A stretch of 64,000 nt of DNA, from positions 173,262 through 237,261 of the forward strand of contig NZ_KB895383.1 in the NCBI RefSeq assembly GCF_000374825.1, given 5' to 3'. The notes under the pieces are model-generated. The model was not told where the DNA came from. It did not search any database and saw only the letters and a list, made by a program, of their open reading frames with translations. Below are positions 26,768 to 35,465 of the stretch, piece after piece; positions within the stretch are counted from its first letter, which is position 1, and every line of letters starts with the position of its first letter. Origin of the DNA: Paenibacillus sanguinis 2301083 = DSM 16941. Its GTDB lineage: Bacteria; Bacillota; Bacilli; Paenibacillales; Paenibacillaceae. A program made the translations under genes and the position numbers.

Positions 26768-27778
26768 ATGCTTCCGTTGCTACGAAATAAATCGAAAATA
26801 TGGGGGCTTGCAGCCCTTCTTGCCCTGTTGCTTGCGGCCTCTGCTGCCAGCCTGGTGCTTGGACGCACGGAAATTACGCTCTTCACGGCTGTGGAGGCGT
26901 TTAGAGATTACAATGAAGAATCGATTGAACACATTGTAATACATACCGAGAGGTTGCCTCGAACCGTCATTGCCGGAGTGGTGGGAGCTGCGCTTGCGGT
27001 TGCCGGAGCGCTTATGCAGGCACTCACCCGTAATCCGCTAGCTTCGCCAAGCGTGTTTGGCATTAATGCGGGGGCAATTTTTTTTATTGTACTGTCCATT
27101 GTAGTATTGTCTGTCTCTTCCTTAAGCACGATGATGTGGTTCGGCTTCACCGGAGCTGCTTTGGCGGCGCTTATCGTCTATGCATTAGGCTCCCTAGGCA
27201 GGGACGGCATGACTCCGATCAAGATTGTATTGGCAGGGACGGCGATTACAGCTTTATTTACGTCATTCACGCAGGCGATGCTTGTGCTGAACTCCACGGG
27301 GCTGCAGGATGTGTTATTCTGGATCGCGGGTTCAGTTAGTGGAAGGACGCTGGAGATGTTGTATCCAGTGCTGCCGTACATGACCTTCGCGGCGATGGTC
27401 TCACTTTTCATGGGCCGAGCGATTAATTTGCTCTTGACCGGCGAGGATATTGCCAAGGCTATGGGGCAAAATGTCCTGCTGGTCAAATTGCTCATGGGCG
27501 CTGTAGTTGTGCTTCTCGCTGGAGGTTCTGTAGCCGTTGCCGGCTCTGTAGGGCTAGTTGGCCTTGTTGTTCCTCATATCATGCGGGCTCTGGTCGGCAA
27601 TGATTACCGTTGGCTCATTCCTTATTCATTGTTCGGGGGAGCGGTGCTGCTGCTTTGTTCCGATGTGATTGCGCGCCTTGTAATTCTGCCGAATGAGCTG
27701 CCGATCGGTGTGGTTACCGCGCTCATTGGCGGACCGTTCTTCGTTTATATTGCGCGCAAGGGAGGGACCAAGGTATGA
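26768..27778 (+). CDS. FecCD family ferric-siderophore permease 1A
   Basis: About 336 residues with roughly ten membrane helices. FecCD hallmarks: RLPRTVIAGVVGAALAVAGA, QALTRNPLASPSVFGINAG and the ATPase-coupling region VGLVGLVVPHIMRALVGNDY. ATG 26768 begins after a weak GAGTGAG; a TTG at 26714 is in frame but poorly placed. The stop overlaps the next permease by four bases (ATGA). It forms a heterodimer with that partner. Confidence 0.9.
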   Translation: MLPLLRNKSKIWGLAALLALLLAASAASLVLGRTEITLFTAVEAFRDYNEESIEHIVIHTERLPRTVIAGVVGAALAVAGALMQALTRNPLASPSVFGINAGAIFFIVLSIVVLSVSSLSTMMWFGFTGAALAALIVYALGSLGRDGMTPIKIVLAGTAITALFTSFTQAMLVLNSTGLQDVLFWIAGSVSGRTLEMLYPVLPYMTFAAMVSLFMGRAINLLLTGEDIAKAMGQNVLLVKLLMGAVVVLLAGGSVAVAGSVGLVGLVVPHIMRALVGNDYRWLIPYSLFGGAVLLLCSDVIARLVILPNELPIGVVTALIGGPFFVYIARKGGTKV

Positions 27779-28818
27779 GGAAGACATATGTTTTGCGCAG
27801 CAAAGGAGAGAAATTTTCTTTCCTGATCGAGCGGCGGGCGGTAGTAGTTATCACTTCGCTTATGCTGTTAGTGCTGATTTGTGCCGTAGTTGGGACCAGC
27901 ATAGGCAGCGATTTTGTTTCACCACTTCAGGTGCTGTGGACGATCCTCGGGATCGGTGAAGGAGAGCATGATTTCGTCGTACTGACGCTAAGATTGCCAC
28001 GGGTATTGCTGTCCATCTTGGTGGGTGCAGCTCTGGGTATGTCCGGGGCGATTCTCCAGGGAATCATTCGCAATCCGCTGGCTTCGCCGGATGTCATCGG
28101 GATTACCGGCGGCGCTGCGGTTGCGGCCGTTGGCTTCGTGACTATCTTCGGAGGAGCCCTTAGCATCAAGTTCCTGCCGGTCTTTGCAGTGATCGGTGCC
28201 TTGGTTACTTCGCTGATCATGTATGCATTGGCCTGGAAATCCGGGGTTACTCCCATTCGGCTGGTACTGATTGGCATCGGGATATCCTCGATCACCGGAG
28301 CGGGCACGACATTCATGTTAATACTGAGCCCCTTCTATAGCGCCGGGCAAGCTTACATTTGGCTAACAGGCAGTGTGTACGGCGCTGCCTGGCGAGAGGT
28401 ATATACCATTTTGCCCATCATTCTGCTTATCCTCCCATTATCGCTATGGTTTGCACGAAGCCTTAATGCTCAGGCGTTTGGCGATGATCTGGCGGCCGGG
28501 CTAGGGGTAGCGGTACAGCGTCAGCGAATGGGGCTGCTGCTATGCAGCGTGCTGCTTGCGGGCTTTGCCGTATCCGTGGCAGGAACGCTTGGCTTCGTGG
28601 GACTCATTGCTCCCCATATCGCCAGAAGGCTGGTAGGCAACCTGTTTGGCAGCCTGCTACTGGCATCAGCACCTATTGGGGCATTGCTGGTGTGCGGAGC
28701 TGATTTGATTGGACGAACGGCCTTCTTGCCGTTAGATGTGCCTGCCGGAGTATTTACAGCAGGGGTTGGCGCACCGTTCTTTTTATATTTGCTGTTTAAG
28801 AACCGAAATCAATTCTGA
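27775..28818 (+). CDS. FecCD family ferric-siderophore permease 1B
   Basis: About 347 residues, ten predicted helices. Motifs RLPRVLLSILVGAALGMSGA, QGIIRNPLASPDVIGITGG and LGFVGLIAPHIARRLVGN are those of the FecCD family. Start ATG overlaps the stop of the first permease, and the ATPase gene follows after 15 bases, giving a complete importer. Confidence 0.92.
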   Translation: MRKTYVLRSKGEKFSFLIERRAVVVITSLMLLVLICAVVGTSIGSDFVSPLQVLWTILGIGEGEHDFVVLTLRLPRVLLSILVGAALGMSGAILQGIIRNPLASPDVIGITGGAAVAAVGFVTIFGGALSIKFLPVFAVIGALVTSLIMYALAWKSGVTPIRLVLIGIGISSITGAGTTFMLILSPFYSAGQAYIWLTGSVYGAAWREVYTILPIILLILPLSLWFARSLNAQAFGDDLAAGLGVAVQRQRMGLLLCSVLLAGFAVSVAGTLGFVGLIAPHIARRLVGNLFGSLLLASAPIGALLVCGADLIGRTAFLPLDVPAGVFTAGVGAPFFLYLLFKNRNQF

Positions 28819-28833
28819 TAGGGGGAGAGAAGC

Positions 28834-29682
28834 TTGAGTATACTGGAAGCCAGAAATCTAACGATTGCTTACGGCCCGGAGCCGGTCATCGAGGATTTGA
28901 ATCTAACGATCCCGCAAGGGCAAATTACCGTCCTGATCGGCAGCAATGGGTGTGGCAAATCCACCTTGCTGCGTACAATGGCCCGGTTGCAGGCACCCCG
29001 CTCAGGCACGGTCCTCCTCAGTGGGGAGGAGATTGCCAAGCTGCCGACCAAGGAGATTGCCAAGCGCATGTCGATCTTGCCACAGGGGCCGTCTGCTCCG
29101 GAAGGACTGACCGTTAACCAATTGGTCAGACAAGGGAGATACGCCCATCAAAGCTGGCTGAAGCAATGGTCGCGCGAGGATGAACGGATGGTCGGGCAGG
29201 CGTTGGAATCAACACGCTTGACTGCGTTGGCTGATCGTCCGGTGGATGCCTTGTCGGGAGGACAGCGGCAACGGGCCTGGATTGCCATGACTTTGGCACA
29301 GGGGGCCGAAACCTTGTTGCTGGATGAGCCAACGACCTACCTGGACATGAGTCATCAGATTGAAGTGCTGGACCTGCTGTTTGAATTGAACGAGCAGGAA
29401 CAGCGTACCATTGTGATGGTGCTGCATGATCTGAATTTGGCCTGTCGCTACGCGCATCATGTTGTAGCTGTAAATGAGAAATCGATATATGCTCAAGGGC
29501 AACCTGAGGATATTGTTACGCGCAAGCTCGTTCGCGACGTATTTGGTATGGAATGCGAGATTACGATTGATCCGTTGTTTGGCACCCCATTATGTATTCC
29601 ACATGGAAGGGGCAGGAGCATTCATGGAAAACCACGCTATGATCAACTCGTTGCAGCCGGAGCAATATCAAGCTCTGGCTGA
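28834..29682 (+). CDS. Ferric-siderophore ABC transporter ATP-binding protein 1 (FecE/FhuC type)
   Basis: About 282 residues. Walker [10 protein letters not shown], signature LSGGQRQR, Walker B TLLLDEPT and switch His in [13 protein letters not shown]. The start is TTG 28834, placed 6 bases after GGGGGAGAG; no better start exists in frame. The C-terminal 25 residues overlap the start of a decayed FhuF-type gene in the same frame region (ATG 29624), so the last part of this protein may have been altered by that decay. Confidence 0.9.
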   Translation: MSILEARNLTIAYGPEPVIEDLNLTIPQGQITVLIGSNGCGKSTLLRTMARLQAPRSGTVLLSGEEIAKLPTKEIAKRMSILPQGPSAPEGLTVNQLVRQGRYAHQSWLKQWSREDERMVGQALESTRLTALADRPVDALSGGQRQRAWIAMTLAQGAETLLLDEPTTYLDMSHQIEVLDLLFELNEQEQRTIVMVLHDLNLACRYAHHVVAVNEKSIYAQGQPEDIVTRKLVRDVFGMECEITIDPLFGTPLCIPHGRGRSIHGKPRYDQLVAAGAISSSG

Positions 29683-29901
29683 TCACTGAGCAGCAGCAGT
29701 TGGAGGAAGACTACCATTACCTGCTGCACGGCGCACCGGCGCATCTATTTGGAGAGAGGCGGAACCACCTGATGCAATTCAACAGCCCCAAGGTAGCGAA
29801 GAGGTGGCCACGAGCAGCCGCTAAGAGTACGGAAAACCTGCTGTTTTTACTATATAACCTCAGATAAACAGGATGATTATTGCTCAACCTGTCCGAAATG
29901 A
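29624..29901 (+). pseudogene. Decayed FhuF-type ferric-siderophore reductase remnant
   Basis: Three reading frames in succession give one recognisable tail. From ATG 29624 the frame stops at 29689; a second frame reads EEDYHYLLHGAPAHLFGERRN; the third ends with RKTCCFYYITSDKQDDYC followed by STCPK at 29899. The pattern Cys-Cys-x(11)-Cys-x2-Cys is the C-terminal 2Fe-2S signature of FhuF proteins. About 92 codons remain of the usual 240-260, and two +1 shifts break the frame, so this is a pseudogene. Its place after the importer is where an intact siderophore-iron reductase would be expected. Confidence 0.7.
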
Positions 29902-30231
29902 ACCTCTTGACCAACGGTCTTCCAATTGGCCACCCACACCTTGAAGTGCTTCATGCTATTCGTTTCTGGGAAATTACGGAGCTGGCTTGGAAGGAAGCAC
30001 TGCAAACTGCCGGGCTGCCGGAGGAAGACCAAGACGAGTTGTACAGGGTGGTCTTTACGCAGCGCGAGTGCCCATGAAGCTCGTCATCCGTCCGCTGCTT
30101 GAGAGGATGAGGGAGTCCCCGGCGCTAAGCCTCCCGGCAAAGGCCAGGGCCCCAATCCTTTCTGCCGGGGAAACCTATGATGGAGCAGGGGAGAACGCTT
30201 TATTTAACAGGAATTTCTCCAGCAAAAACTA
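29902..30231 (+). pseudogene. Possible remnant of an IucA/IucC-like siderophore synthetase C-terminus
   Basis: One frame reads HPHLEVLHAIRFWEITELAW then LPEEDQDELYRVVFTQRECP to 30076; the next, starting with ATG 30073, reads MKLVIRPLLERMRESP and ends ENALFNRNFSSKN at 30231. The order Cys-Pro, Lys, basic-hydrophobic stretch, then N-x-LF near the end recalls the C-terminal reductase-like domain of IucA/IucC synthetases. The frames are broken and there is no RBS at the head. The family assignment is tentative. Confidence 0.35.
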
Positions 30232-30459
30232 GTTTGCAAGTGAGTTATTGATGATTATAGGGATTTCCTCCATATAATATTGCTAAAAGCGCCGAATATG
30301 GGCCAGAAGCACAGATTTATAGTGAGCTTTTCCAGTTAAACGTCCAAAATCAGCTTATTTCCGCAAATTATCTGGAGAATTTCCCACTCGTGTGAATGAG
30401 ATCAACATTGAGGGTCGTGTTTGATGGGGGACGCGTGCTGATCCATGAATGGAAATCCT

Positions 30460-30495
30460 GTATGTATTTGTGTATATATTTGTGTATGCATTTGC
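30460..30495. repeat. Three tandem 12-bp repeats
   Basis: GTATGTATTTGT, GTATATATTTGT and GTATGCATTTGC stand head to tail in a gene-free AT-rich stretch upstream of the ABC-F leader. Confidence 0.6.
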
Positions 30496-30558
30496 ATAAA
30501 CGATTGTACTAGTAGAGCTATGGAGAGGGGCTTGGACAACACAGCATTGTGGCCTGCA

Positions 30559-30587
30559 TTGAAATCGCTTAACAGTTGTGATAAGAT
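30559..30587 (+). promoter_or_regulatory. Promoter of the ABC-F gene leader
   Basis: TTGAAA and TAAGAT with a 17-base spacer. The predicted start near 30594 gives a leader of about 245 bases before the ABC-F gene. The stretch 30232-30558 upstream holds only the tandem repeats and no supported gene. Confidence 0.65.
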
Positions 30588-30619
30588 ACACCTAACTTTT
30601 CATAAGGGAGTTGAAGTGG

Positions 30620-30637
30620 ATGGATATTTCTTGCTAA
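30620..30637 (+). CDS. Candidate leader peptide MDISC upstream of the ABC-F gene
   Basis: Five-codon ORF ATG GAT ATT TCT TGC TAA, with AAGGGAG 9 bases before the ATG, about 25 bases into the predicted leader transcript. Short uORFs of this kind control ABC-F resistance genes by ribosome stalling. Existence inferred from position and RBS only. Confidence 0.4.
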   Translation: MDISC

Positions 30638-30732
30638 GGAATGGATACGGAATGCGAGGTTTAGTTTCGCACGTCTGTTTTGTTCTTGCGCAAGAAAGCA
30701 ATTCCATCTTCTCACTCCAATCGTATACGCAG

Positions 30733-30818
30733 TCCGGACCCTTATCTCATGGTGTAAAGGTTCGGATTTGTGTTATCCGCCAGGGCTGTAAGAAGGGAAA
30801 CTTTCTTGCAGCCTTTTT
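30733..30818 (+). promoter_or_regulatory. Attenuator: competing hairpins and intrinsic terminator in the ABC-F leader
   Basis: GGCTGTAAGAA (from 30784) pairs with TTCTTGCAGCC (to 30813) and is followed by TTTTT, only 22 bases before the ABC-F start, so a terminator lies inside the leader. Just upstream, GGTTCGGAT (30759) can pair either with TCCGGACC (30733) or with ATCCG (30775), giving alternative folds. This is the architecture of antibiotic-induced transcription attenuation. Confidence 0.65.
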
Positions 30819-30840
30819 ATGTGCGGGAGGAAATTAATTT

Positions 30841-32319
30841 ATGACATTAATTAGTGTGAATCATTTGACTTTTGCTTACGAAGGAAGCTACGATCCGATT
30901 TTTGAAGACGTCAGCTTCCAAATGGATACGAATTGGAAGCTGGGGTTCACGGGGAGAAATGGACGGGGGAAGACGACCTTCCTTGAGCTACTGCTAGGTA
31001 AACATGCCTATAGCGGACAAATCTCTGCAGACATAGAGTTTGACTATTTCCCCTTTAAGGTCCAGCATCCGGAACATCAGACCCTGGACGTCGTGACCGA
31101 GATTGTTCCGAATCTGGTGCATTGGGAGCTGCTGCGCGAGCTTTCCTTGTTGCAGGTAGCGGAGGATGTATTGTATCGGCCCTATCATTCGTTATCTAAC
31201 GGCGAACAGACCAAGGTCATGTTGGCAGCTCTGTTTCTGAAGGAAGACCGCTTTTTGCTTATCGATGAGCCAACCAATCATCTGGACCTGGCTGGCCGGG
31301 AGCTGGTTAGCGGCTACTTAAACCGCAAGAGCGGGTATATTCTGGTGTCGCATGACCGGGCGTTCCTCGATCGGTGTGTTGACCATATTTTGTCCATCAA
31401 CAAGACGGGTATTACCGTGCAGAAGGGGAACTTCTCGGACTGGTGGGAGAATAAGCGGCGGCAGGACCAGCGAGAGCTGGCAGAGAACGAGCTGCTGCGC
31501 AAGGATGTCAAACGCTTGGCCGAAGCGGCCAACCGCACGGGCGAATGGTCGCAGGCGGTGGAGAAGACCAAGAATGGCACGCGAATTTCGGGCAGCAAGG
31601 TGGACAAAGGCTACATTGGTCACAAGGCGGCGAAGATGATGAAGCGCTCCAAAGCCTTGGAGCAACGCCAGCAATCGGCTATTGAGCAGAAGTCTAAGCT
31701 TCTTAAAAATGTAGAGACCTCAGAGAGTCTGAAGATTGCCCAATTACCTTATCACAAAACCCAGTTAGTCGAGCTGGATCAGGTGGCGATCTATTATGGG
31801 GAGAAGCAGGCTAGCACAGCAGTCAGCTTCACCATTCAACAGGGGGACAGAGTCGCCTTAACCGGCAAAAATGGCGCGGGGAAATCAAGTATCATGAAGC
31901 TCATTGGTGGTGAAGAGCTTGCTTATACAGGGACGCTTCGGGTAGGGAGCCGTTTGAAGATATCTTACGTATCACAGGATACCTCGTATTTGCAGGGGAA
32001 TTGCTCGGATTATGCCAGGGAGCATGGCATTGACGAAAGCTTGTTTAGGGCGATCTTGCGGAAGCTGGATTTCTCCAGAATTCAGTTTGAGAAGGATATG
32101 GCTGATTATAGCGGCGGCCAGAAAAAGAAAGTGTTGATTGCCCGCAGTCTTTGTGAGCAATCGCATTTGCTGATATGGGATGAACCGCTGAATTTTATCG
32201 ATGTTATCTCCCGCATGCAGATTGAGAATTTGCTGCTGGAATATGCCCCTACCTTGCTATTCGTTGAGCACGACCGTGAGTTTTGCCAGCAAATCGCTAC
32301 AAAGGTGGTTCAGTTATAA
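30841..32319 (+). CDS. Lsa-like ABC-F ribosomal protection protein
   Basis: About 492 residues, no membrane segments, two ABC domains: GRNGRGKTT, SNGEQTK and LLIDEPTNHLDL in the first; GKNGAGKSS, SGGQKKK and WDEPLNFID in the second. The linker of about 100 residues between them is charged and helical (RRQDQRELAENELLRKDVKR), the part that reaches into the ribosome. Start MTLISVNHLTFAYEGSYDPIF resembles the Lsa/VgaA group, whose members give lincosamide, pleuromutilin and streptogramin A resistance by dislodging the drug. RBS GGGAGGAAA. The attenuator leader supports antibiotic-inducible expression. Resistance spectrum is inferred from family, not shown here. Confidence 0.88.
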   Translation: MTLISVNHLTFAYEGSYDPIFEDVSFQMDTNWKLGFTGRNGRGKTTFLELLLGKHAYSGQISADIEFDYFPFKVQHPEHQTLDVVTEIVPNLVHWELLRELSLLQVAEDVLYRPYHSLSNGEQTKVMLAALFLKEDRFLLIDEPTNHLDLAGRELVSGYLNRKSGYILVSHDRAFLDRCVDHILSINKTGITVQKGNFSDWWENKRRQDQRELAENELLRKDVKRLAEAANRTGEWSQAVEKTKNGTRISGSKVDKGYIGHKAAKMMKRSKALEQRQQSAIEQKSKLLKNVETSESLKIAQLPYHKTQLVELDQVAIYYGEKQASTAVSFTIQQGDRVALTGKNGAGKSSIMKLIGGEELAYTGTLRVGSRLKISYVSQDTSYLQGNCSDYAREHGIDESLFRAILRKLDFSRIQFEKDMADYSGGQKKKVLIARSLCEQSHLLIWDEPLNFIDVISRMQIENLLLEYAPTLLFVEHDREFCQQIATKVVQL

Positions 32320-32329
32320 TCACAAAAAT

Positions 32330-32373
32330 GGAGCTTCCCACCAGGCGAAGAGGCTGGGACGGGGAGCTTTTGC
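32330..32373 (+). terminator. Terminator after the ABC-F gene
   Basis: AGCTTCCC pairs with GGGGAGCT, with CCAG/CTGG inside, then TTTTGC. It isolates the ABC-F transcript from the Fur-regulated operon downstream. Confidence 0.65.
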
Positions 32374-32384
32374 ATTTTAAAGGA

Positions 32385-32413
32385 TTGAAATGAAGTGATA
32401 GATCATGTAATAT
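32385..32413 (+). promoter_or_regulatory. Promoter of siderophore import operon 2
   Basis: TTGAAA and TAATAT with a 17-base spacer, directly followed by a near-perfect Fur box. Confidence 0.75.
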
Positions 32414-32415
32414 AT

Positions 32416-32434
32416 GATAATGATAATCGTTATC
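32416..32434. promoter_or_regulatory. Fur box, siderophore import operon 2
   Basis: GATAATGATAATCGTTATC differs from the 19-bp Fur consensus at one position. It lies across the predicted transcription start; the adjoining ATTGATATAAATCAAT may extend the site. Confidence 0.92.
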
Positions 32435-32484
32435 ATTGATATAAATCAATGATAGAGGAGTGGACAGGGAGGTGAATTTGGAGT

Positions 32485-33558
32485 GTGATTGACGCCAAAA
32501 AAAGAGAGAAAGGCCGTCTTTATTATACGATCATTTTGAGTTTGATCGGGGCGATTATGGTATCCGCTGTATTCTCTGTATCTATCGGGCAGGTACATAT
32601 TCCGTTCACGCAATCGATGAACATTATGCTGCATACATTAACCCATGGTTATCTGGGGTCGATTGACCAGATCGATAACGATTCCTACTTGAACATTATC
32701 ATGCAAGTGAGAATGCCCCGCGTTATATTCGCCTTGCTCATTGGCATGGGGTTGTCTTTGTGTGGAGCGATTATGCAGGCGATTGTCCAAAATCCGCTTG
32801 CCGATCCTTATATTCTCGGTATTTCGTCGGGGGCTTCGCTGGGAGCTACATTCGCCATCCTGGTCGGCTTCGGCAGCGGTGCGATGCTGGCGCAGCTAGG
32901 CGTTGCGTTTGGAGCGTTCCTCGGTGCGATGATTACTTCAGTAGCCGTGCTGGTGTTATCAAGCATCGGCGGCAAGGCCACCTCGGTGAAGCTGGTCTTG
33001 TCCGGGGTCGTTATCGGGGCGCTGTGCAGCTCTTTTTCAAGCTTGATTATTTATTTTGCCAACAACGCCGAGGGCATCAAAACGGTGACCTTTTGGTCCA
33101 TGGGCAGTCTGGCATCAGCAAGCTGGCAGAAGGCCCCCGTGCTGGCAGTAGTCGTGCTGGCAGGATGTATGCTGTTTCTGTTCCAGCACCGGGTACTCAA
33201 CACCATGCTGGTGGGTGACGAGTCGGCGATTACGCTTGGCATCAACCTCAGTGCCTATCGCAAGCTCTATATGATTGTAACGGCTCTGATCACGGGAACG
33301 ATGGTCGCCTACGCCGGGATGATCGGCTTTGTGGGCTTAATTGTGCCCCACATTTCGCGTGGGCTGTTCGGAGCGGATCATAAACGCCTGATGCCGGGCA
33401 CGTTATTGCTTGGCGGGTTATTTTTGATCTGGTCGGATATTTTGTCCAGAACACTGATCACAAATGTGGAACTGCCGATCGGCATCATTACATCAGTGAT
33501 TGGTTCACCTCTATTTATTTATATGATTGTGAAAAAGGGCTACAATTTCGGAGGTTGA
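32485..33558 (+). CDS. FecCD family permease, importer 2
   Basis: About 357 residues, ten predicted helices. Motifs RMPRVIFALLIGMGLSLCGA, QAIVQNPLADPYILGISSG and IGFVGLIVPHISRGLFGAD are FecCD signatures. The start is GTG 32485, about 10 bases after GGAGGTG; no ATG is available. As the only permease of this importer it probably works as a homodimer. The ATPase follows after 4 bases. Confidence 0.9.
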   Translation: MIDAKKREKGRLYYTIILSLIGAIMVSAVFSVSIGQVHIPFTQSMNIMLHTLTHGYLGSIDQIDNDSYLNIIMQVRMPRVIFALLIGMGLSLCGAIMQAIVQNPLADPYILGISSGASLGATFAILVGFGSGAMLAQLGVAFGAFLGAMITSVAVLVLSSIGGKATSVKLVLSGVVIGALCSSFSSLIIYFANNAEGIKTVTFWSMGSLASASWQKAPVLAVVVLAGCMLFLFQHRVLNTMLVGDESAITLGINLSAYRKLYMIVTALITGTMVAYAGMIGFVGLIVPHISRGLFGADHKRLMPGTLLLGGLFLIWSDILSRTLITNVELPIGIITSVIGSPLFIYMIVKKGYNFGG

Positions 33559-33562
33559 CTAA

Positions 33563-34324
33563 ATGGAATTGAGCGTACAAGGAATAGACGTCAGTATTGG
33601 CAAGAAAGAGATTGTGAGCAATGTCTCGATCCTGGTGAAGAAACGTCAATTTGTCGGCCTGATCGGTCCAAATGGCTGCGGGAAATCAACGCTGCTCAAG
33701 AGCATTTACAAGAGTATCGCTCCAAGGGAGGGTACAGTTTATTTAGGCGACATGAATATTCTGAATACCGCCGAAAAGAAGGTATCCCGCAGCCTGGGCG
33801 TTGTGGGGCAATTCAATGAAATGAATTTTGATCTGAGTGTACAGCAGATGGTGATGCTGGGACGCACCCCCCATAAGAAGCTGCTGGAATCGGATCATCG
33901 GGAGGACTATGAGATTGTGGAGGATGCGCTGGCCAGAACGAATCTGCTCGATTATAAGGATCGCAGTTATTTGTCGCTGTCCGGTGGGGAGAAACAGCGG
34001 GTTATCCTGGCCAGAACGATTGCCCAGCAGCCACAATTCATGATTTTGGACGAGCCAACGAATCACCTGGATATCCGCTACCAGCTAGAAATTCTATCCT
34101 GTGTCAAGGAACTGCATATCGGCGTACTGGCAGCCTTGCACGATCTGGAAATGGCTGCTTATTACTGTGACTACATCTATGCCGTCAAGCAGGGGGAAAT
34201 CTATGCCCACGGCACGCCAGAGCAGGTATTGACGCCGGAGACTATTGAATCATTGTATCAAGTCAAATGCCAAACCTTCATTAACCCGGTCACCCATGGG
34301 CTGGGCTTTGCTTATGGCATCTAA
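33563..34324 (+). CDS. ABC transporter ATP-binding protein, importer 2
   Basis: About 253 residues. Walker A GPNGCGKST, signature LSGGEKQR, Walker B MILDEPTNHLDIR and switch His in AALHDLEMAAYY. FhuC/BtuD-type ATPase serving the FecCD permease just upstream. The binding protein gene follows after 39 bases. Confidence 0.92.
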   Translation: MELSVQGIDVSIGKKEIVSNVSILVKKRQFVGLIGPNGCGKSTLLKSIYKSIAPREGTVYLGDMNILNTAEKKVSRSLGVVGQFNEMNFDLSVQQMVMLGRTPHKKLLESDHREDYEIVEDALARTNLLDYKDRSYLSLSGGEKQRVILARTIAQQPQFMILDEPTNHLDIRYQLEILSCVKELHIGVLAALHDLEMAAYYCDYIYAVKQGEIYAHGTPEQVLTPETIESLYQVKCQTFINPVTHGLGFAYGI

Positions 34325-34363
34325 AGAACATCCGAGAAGCAATTTAAGGGGGAAAACTTCATT

Positions 34364-35419
34364 ATGAAGAAGAAATTAGCGATGAAAAATAGATTCGTGA
34401 TGATGAGCGCGGCATTAACACTGGCTTTGGCTTTAAGCGCTTGTGGAAATGCCTCTGAATCTCCCGGGGCACAACAATCTGAGACACCAGCACCGGAAGC
34501 GAGTAAATATCCGCTCACCATCCAGAATTTTGCCAAGGCTGAAGGCGGAACAGAGTGGGAACCGAAAGAGCAGGTGTTCGACAAGGCGCCTGAACGCGTG
34601 ATGGCGAATACAAGACCGGCTGCGGAACTACTGCTGCATTTAGGGCTTGGCGACAAAATTGTTGGAGTTGGAGCCAACTTCGGAGCCCCTGACCCAACGG
34701 TGGAAGAGGAATATAACAAGCTGAATATTCTCGCGGATGAATATGTGGGCAAGGAAGTCACCTTGGGAACAAACCCGGATTTGGTCTACGGCCGGGGTGG
34801 TCTGTTCGATAATGCCGATTGGGGAGTGGGGACAGTAGATTCTCTGAACGAAATCGGCGTCAAGACCTATGTATGGGAATCATCGGTAACGGGAGGAAGC
34901 TATGCTTCCATCTACAAGGATATTGAAAACCTCGGCAACATATTTGGCGTGGAGGACAAGGCCGCTGCTTTTGCCAAGCAATTGAAGGATCGTCAGGAGG
35001 AGATTGCCTCCCGCTTGTCCAGCATTACGGAGCAAAAGAAATTTGCCTATTTGCATATGAGCGATCCAAATGAGGTTAATGTATACGCCGCTCAGAAGGA
35101 AACCTTCTTTAACGATGCCTTTAATATGGTCAAGCTGGACAATGTCTTTAAAGATGCGCCGGGAGAGGTTACGGTGGAGGCGCTGATCGGAGCTGATCCG
35201 GATGTGCTGATTATCCCGGATTGGACCAGCGAGGACAGTGTCGATGCCCAGGTGCTCAAGGATGCGCTCTACAGCAATCCTAAGCTGTCCAGCATGAAGG
35301 CGATCAAGAACAAGCAGATTTATGCTGTCGATTACAATTATATGTTCGGATACAGCTACAACACGATTGACGGGATGGAGAAGCTGGCTCGTGAGATGTA
35401 CCCGGATCTGTTTAAATAG
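34364..35419 (+). CDS. Iron-compound ABC transporter substrate-binding lipoprotein 2
   Basis: About 351 residues. Lipobox LSAC (Cys27), then a Pro/Ser/Glu linker and a FecB-type fold (ERVMANTRPAAELLLHLGLGD, then LGTNPDLVYGRGGLFD). It completes the Fur-controlled importer. Sequence divergence from lipoprotein 1 suggests a different ferric ligand. RBS AAGGGGGAAAA is 8-9 bases before ATG. The exporter-like ABC gene starts 46 bases downstream. Confidence 0.9.
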   Translation: MKKKLAMKNRFVMMSAALTLALALSACGNASESPGAQQSETPAPEASKYPLTIQNFAKAEGGTEWEPKEQVFDKAPERVMANTRPAAELLLHLGLGDKIVGVGANFGAPDPTVEEEYNKLNILADEYVGKEVTLGTNPDLVYGRGGLFDNADWGVGTVDSLNEIGVKTYVWESSVTGGSYASIYKDIENLGNIFGVEDKAAAFAKQLKDRQEEIASRLSSITEQKKFAYLHMSDPNEVNVYAAQKETFFNDAFNMVKLDNVFKDAPGEVTVEALIGADPDVLIIPDWTSEDSVDAQVLKDALYSNPKLSSMKAIKNKQIYAVDYNYMFGYSYNTIDGMEKLAREMYPDLFK

Positions 35420-35465
35420 AAATACATGAGAGGGGCGGGAACGCCGGAAAGGGGTTGCATATTCG

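Noticed and set aside
30445..30837. Open frame of 130 codons before the ABC-F gene
   Set aside because: No RBS; it begins in the 12-bp tandem repeats, gives low-complexity Cys/Ile sequence and runs through the promoter and attenuator.
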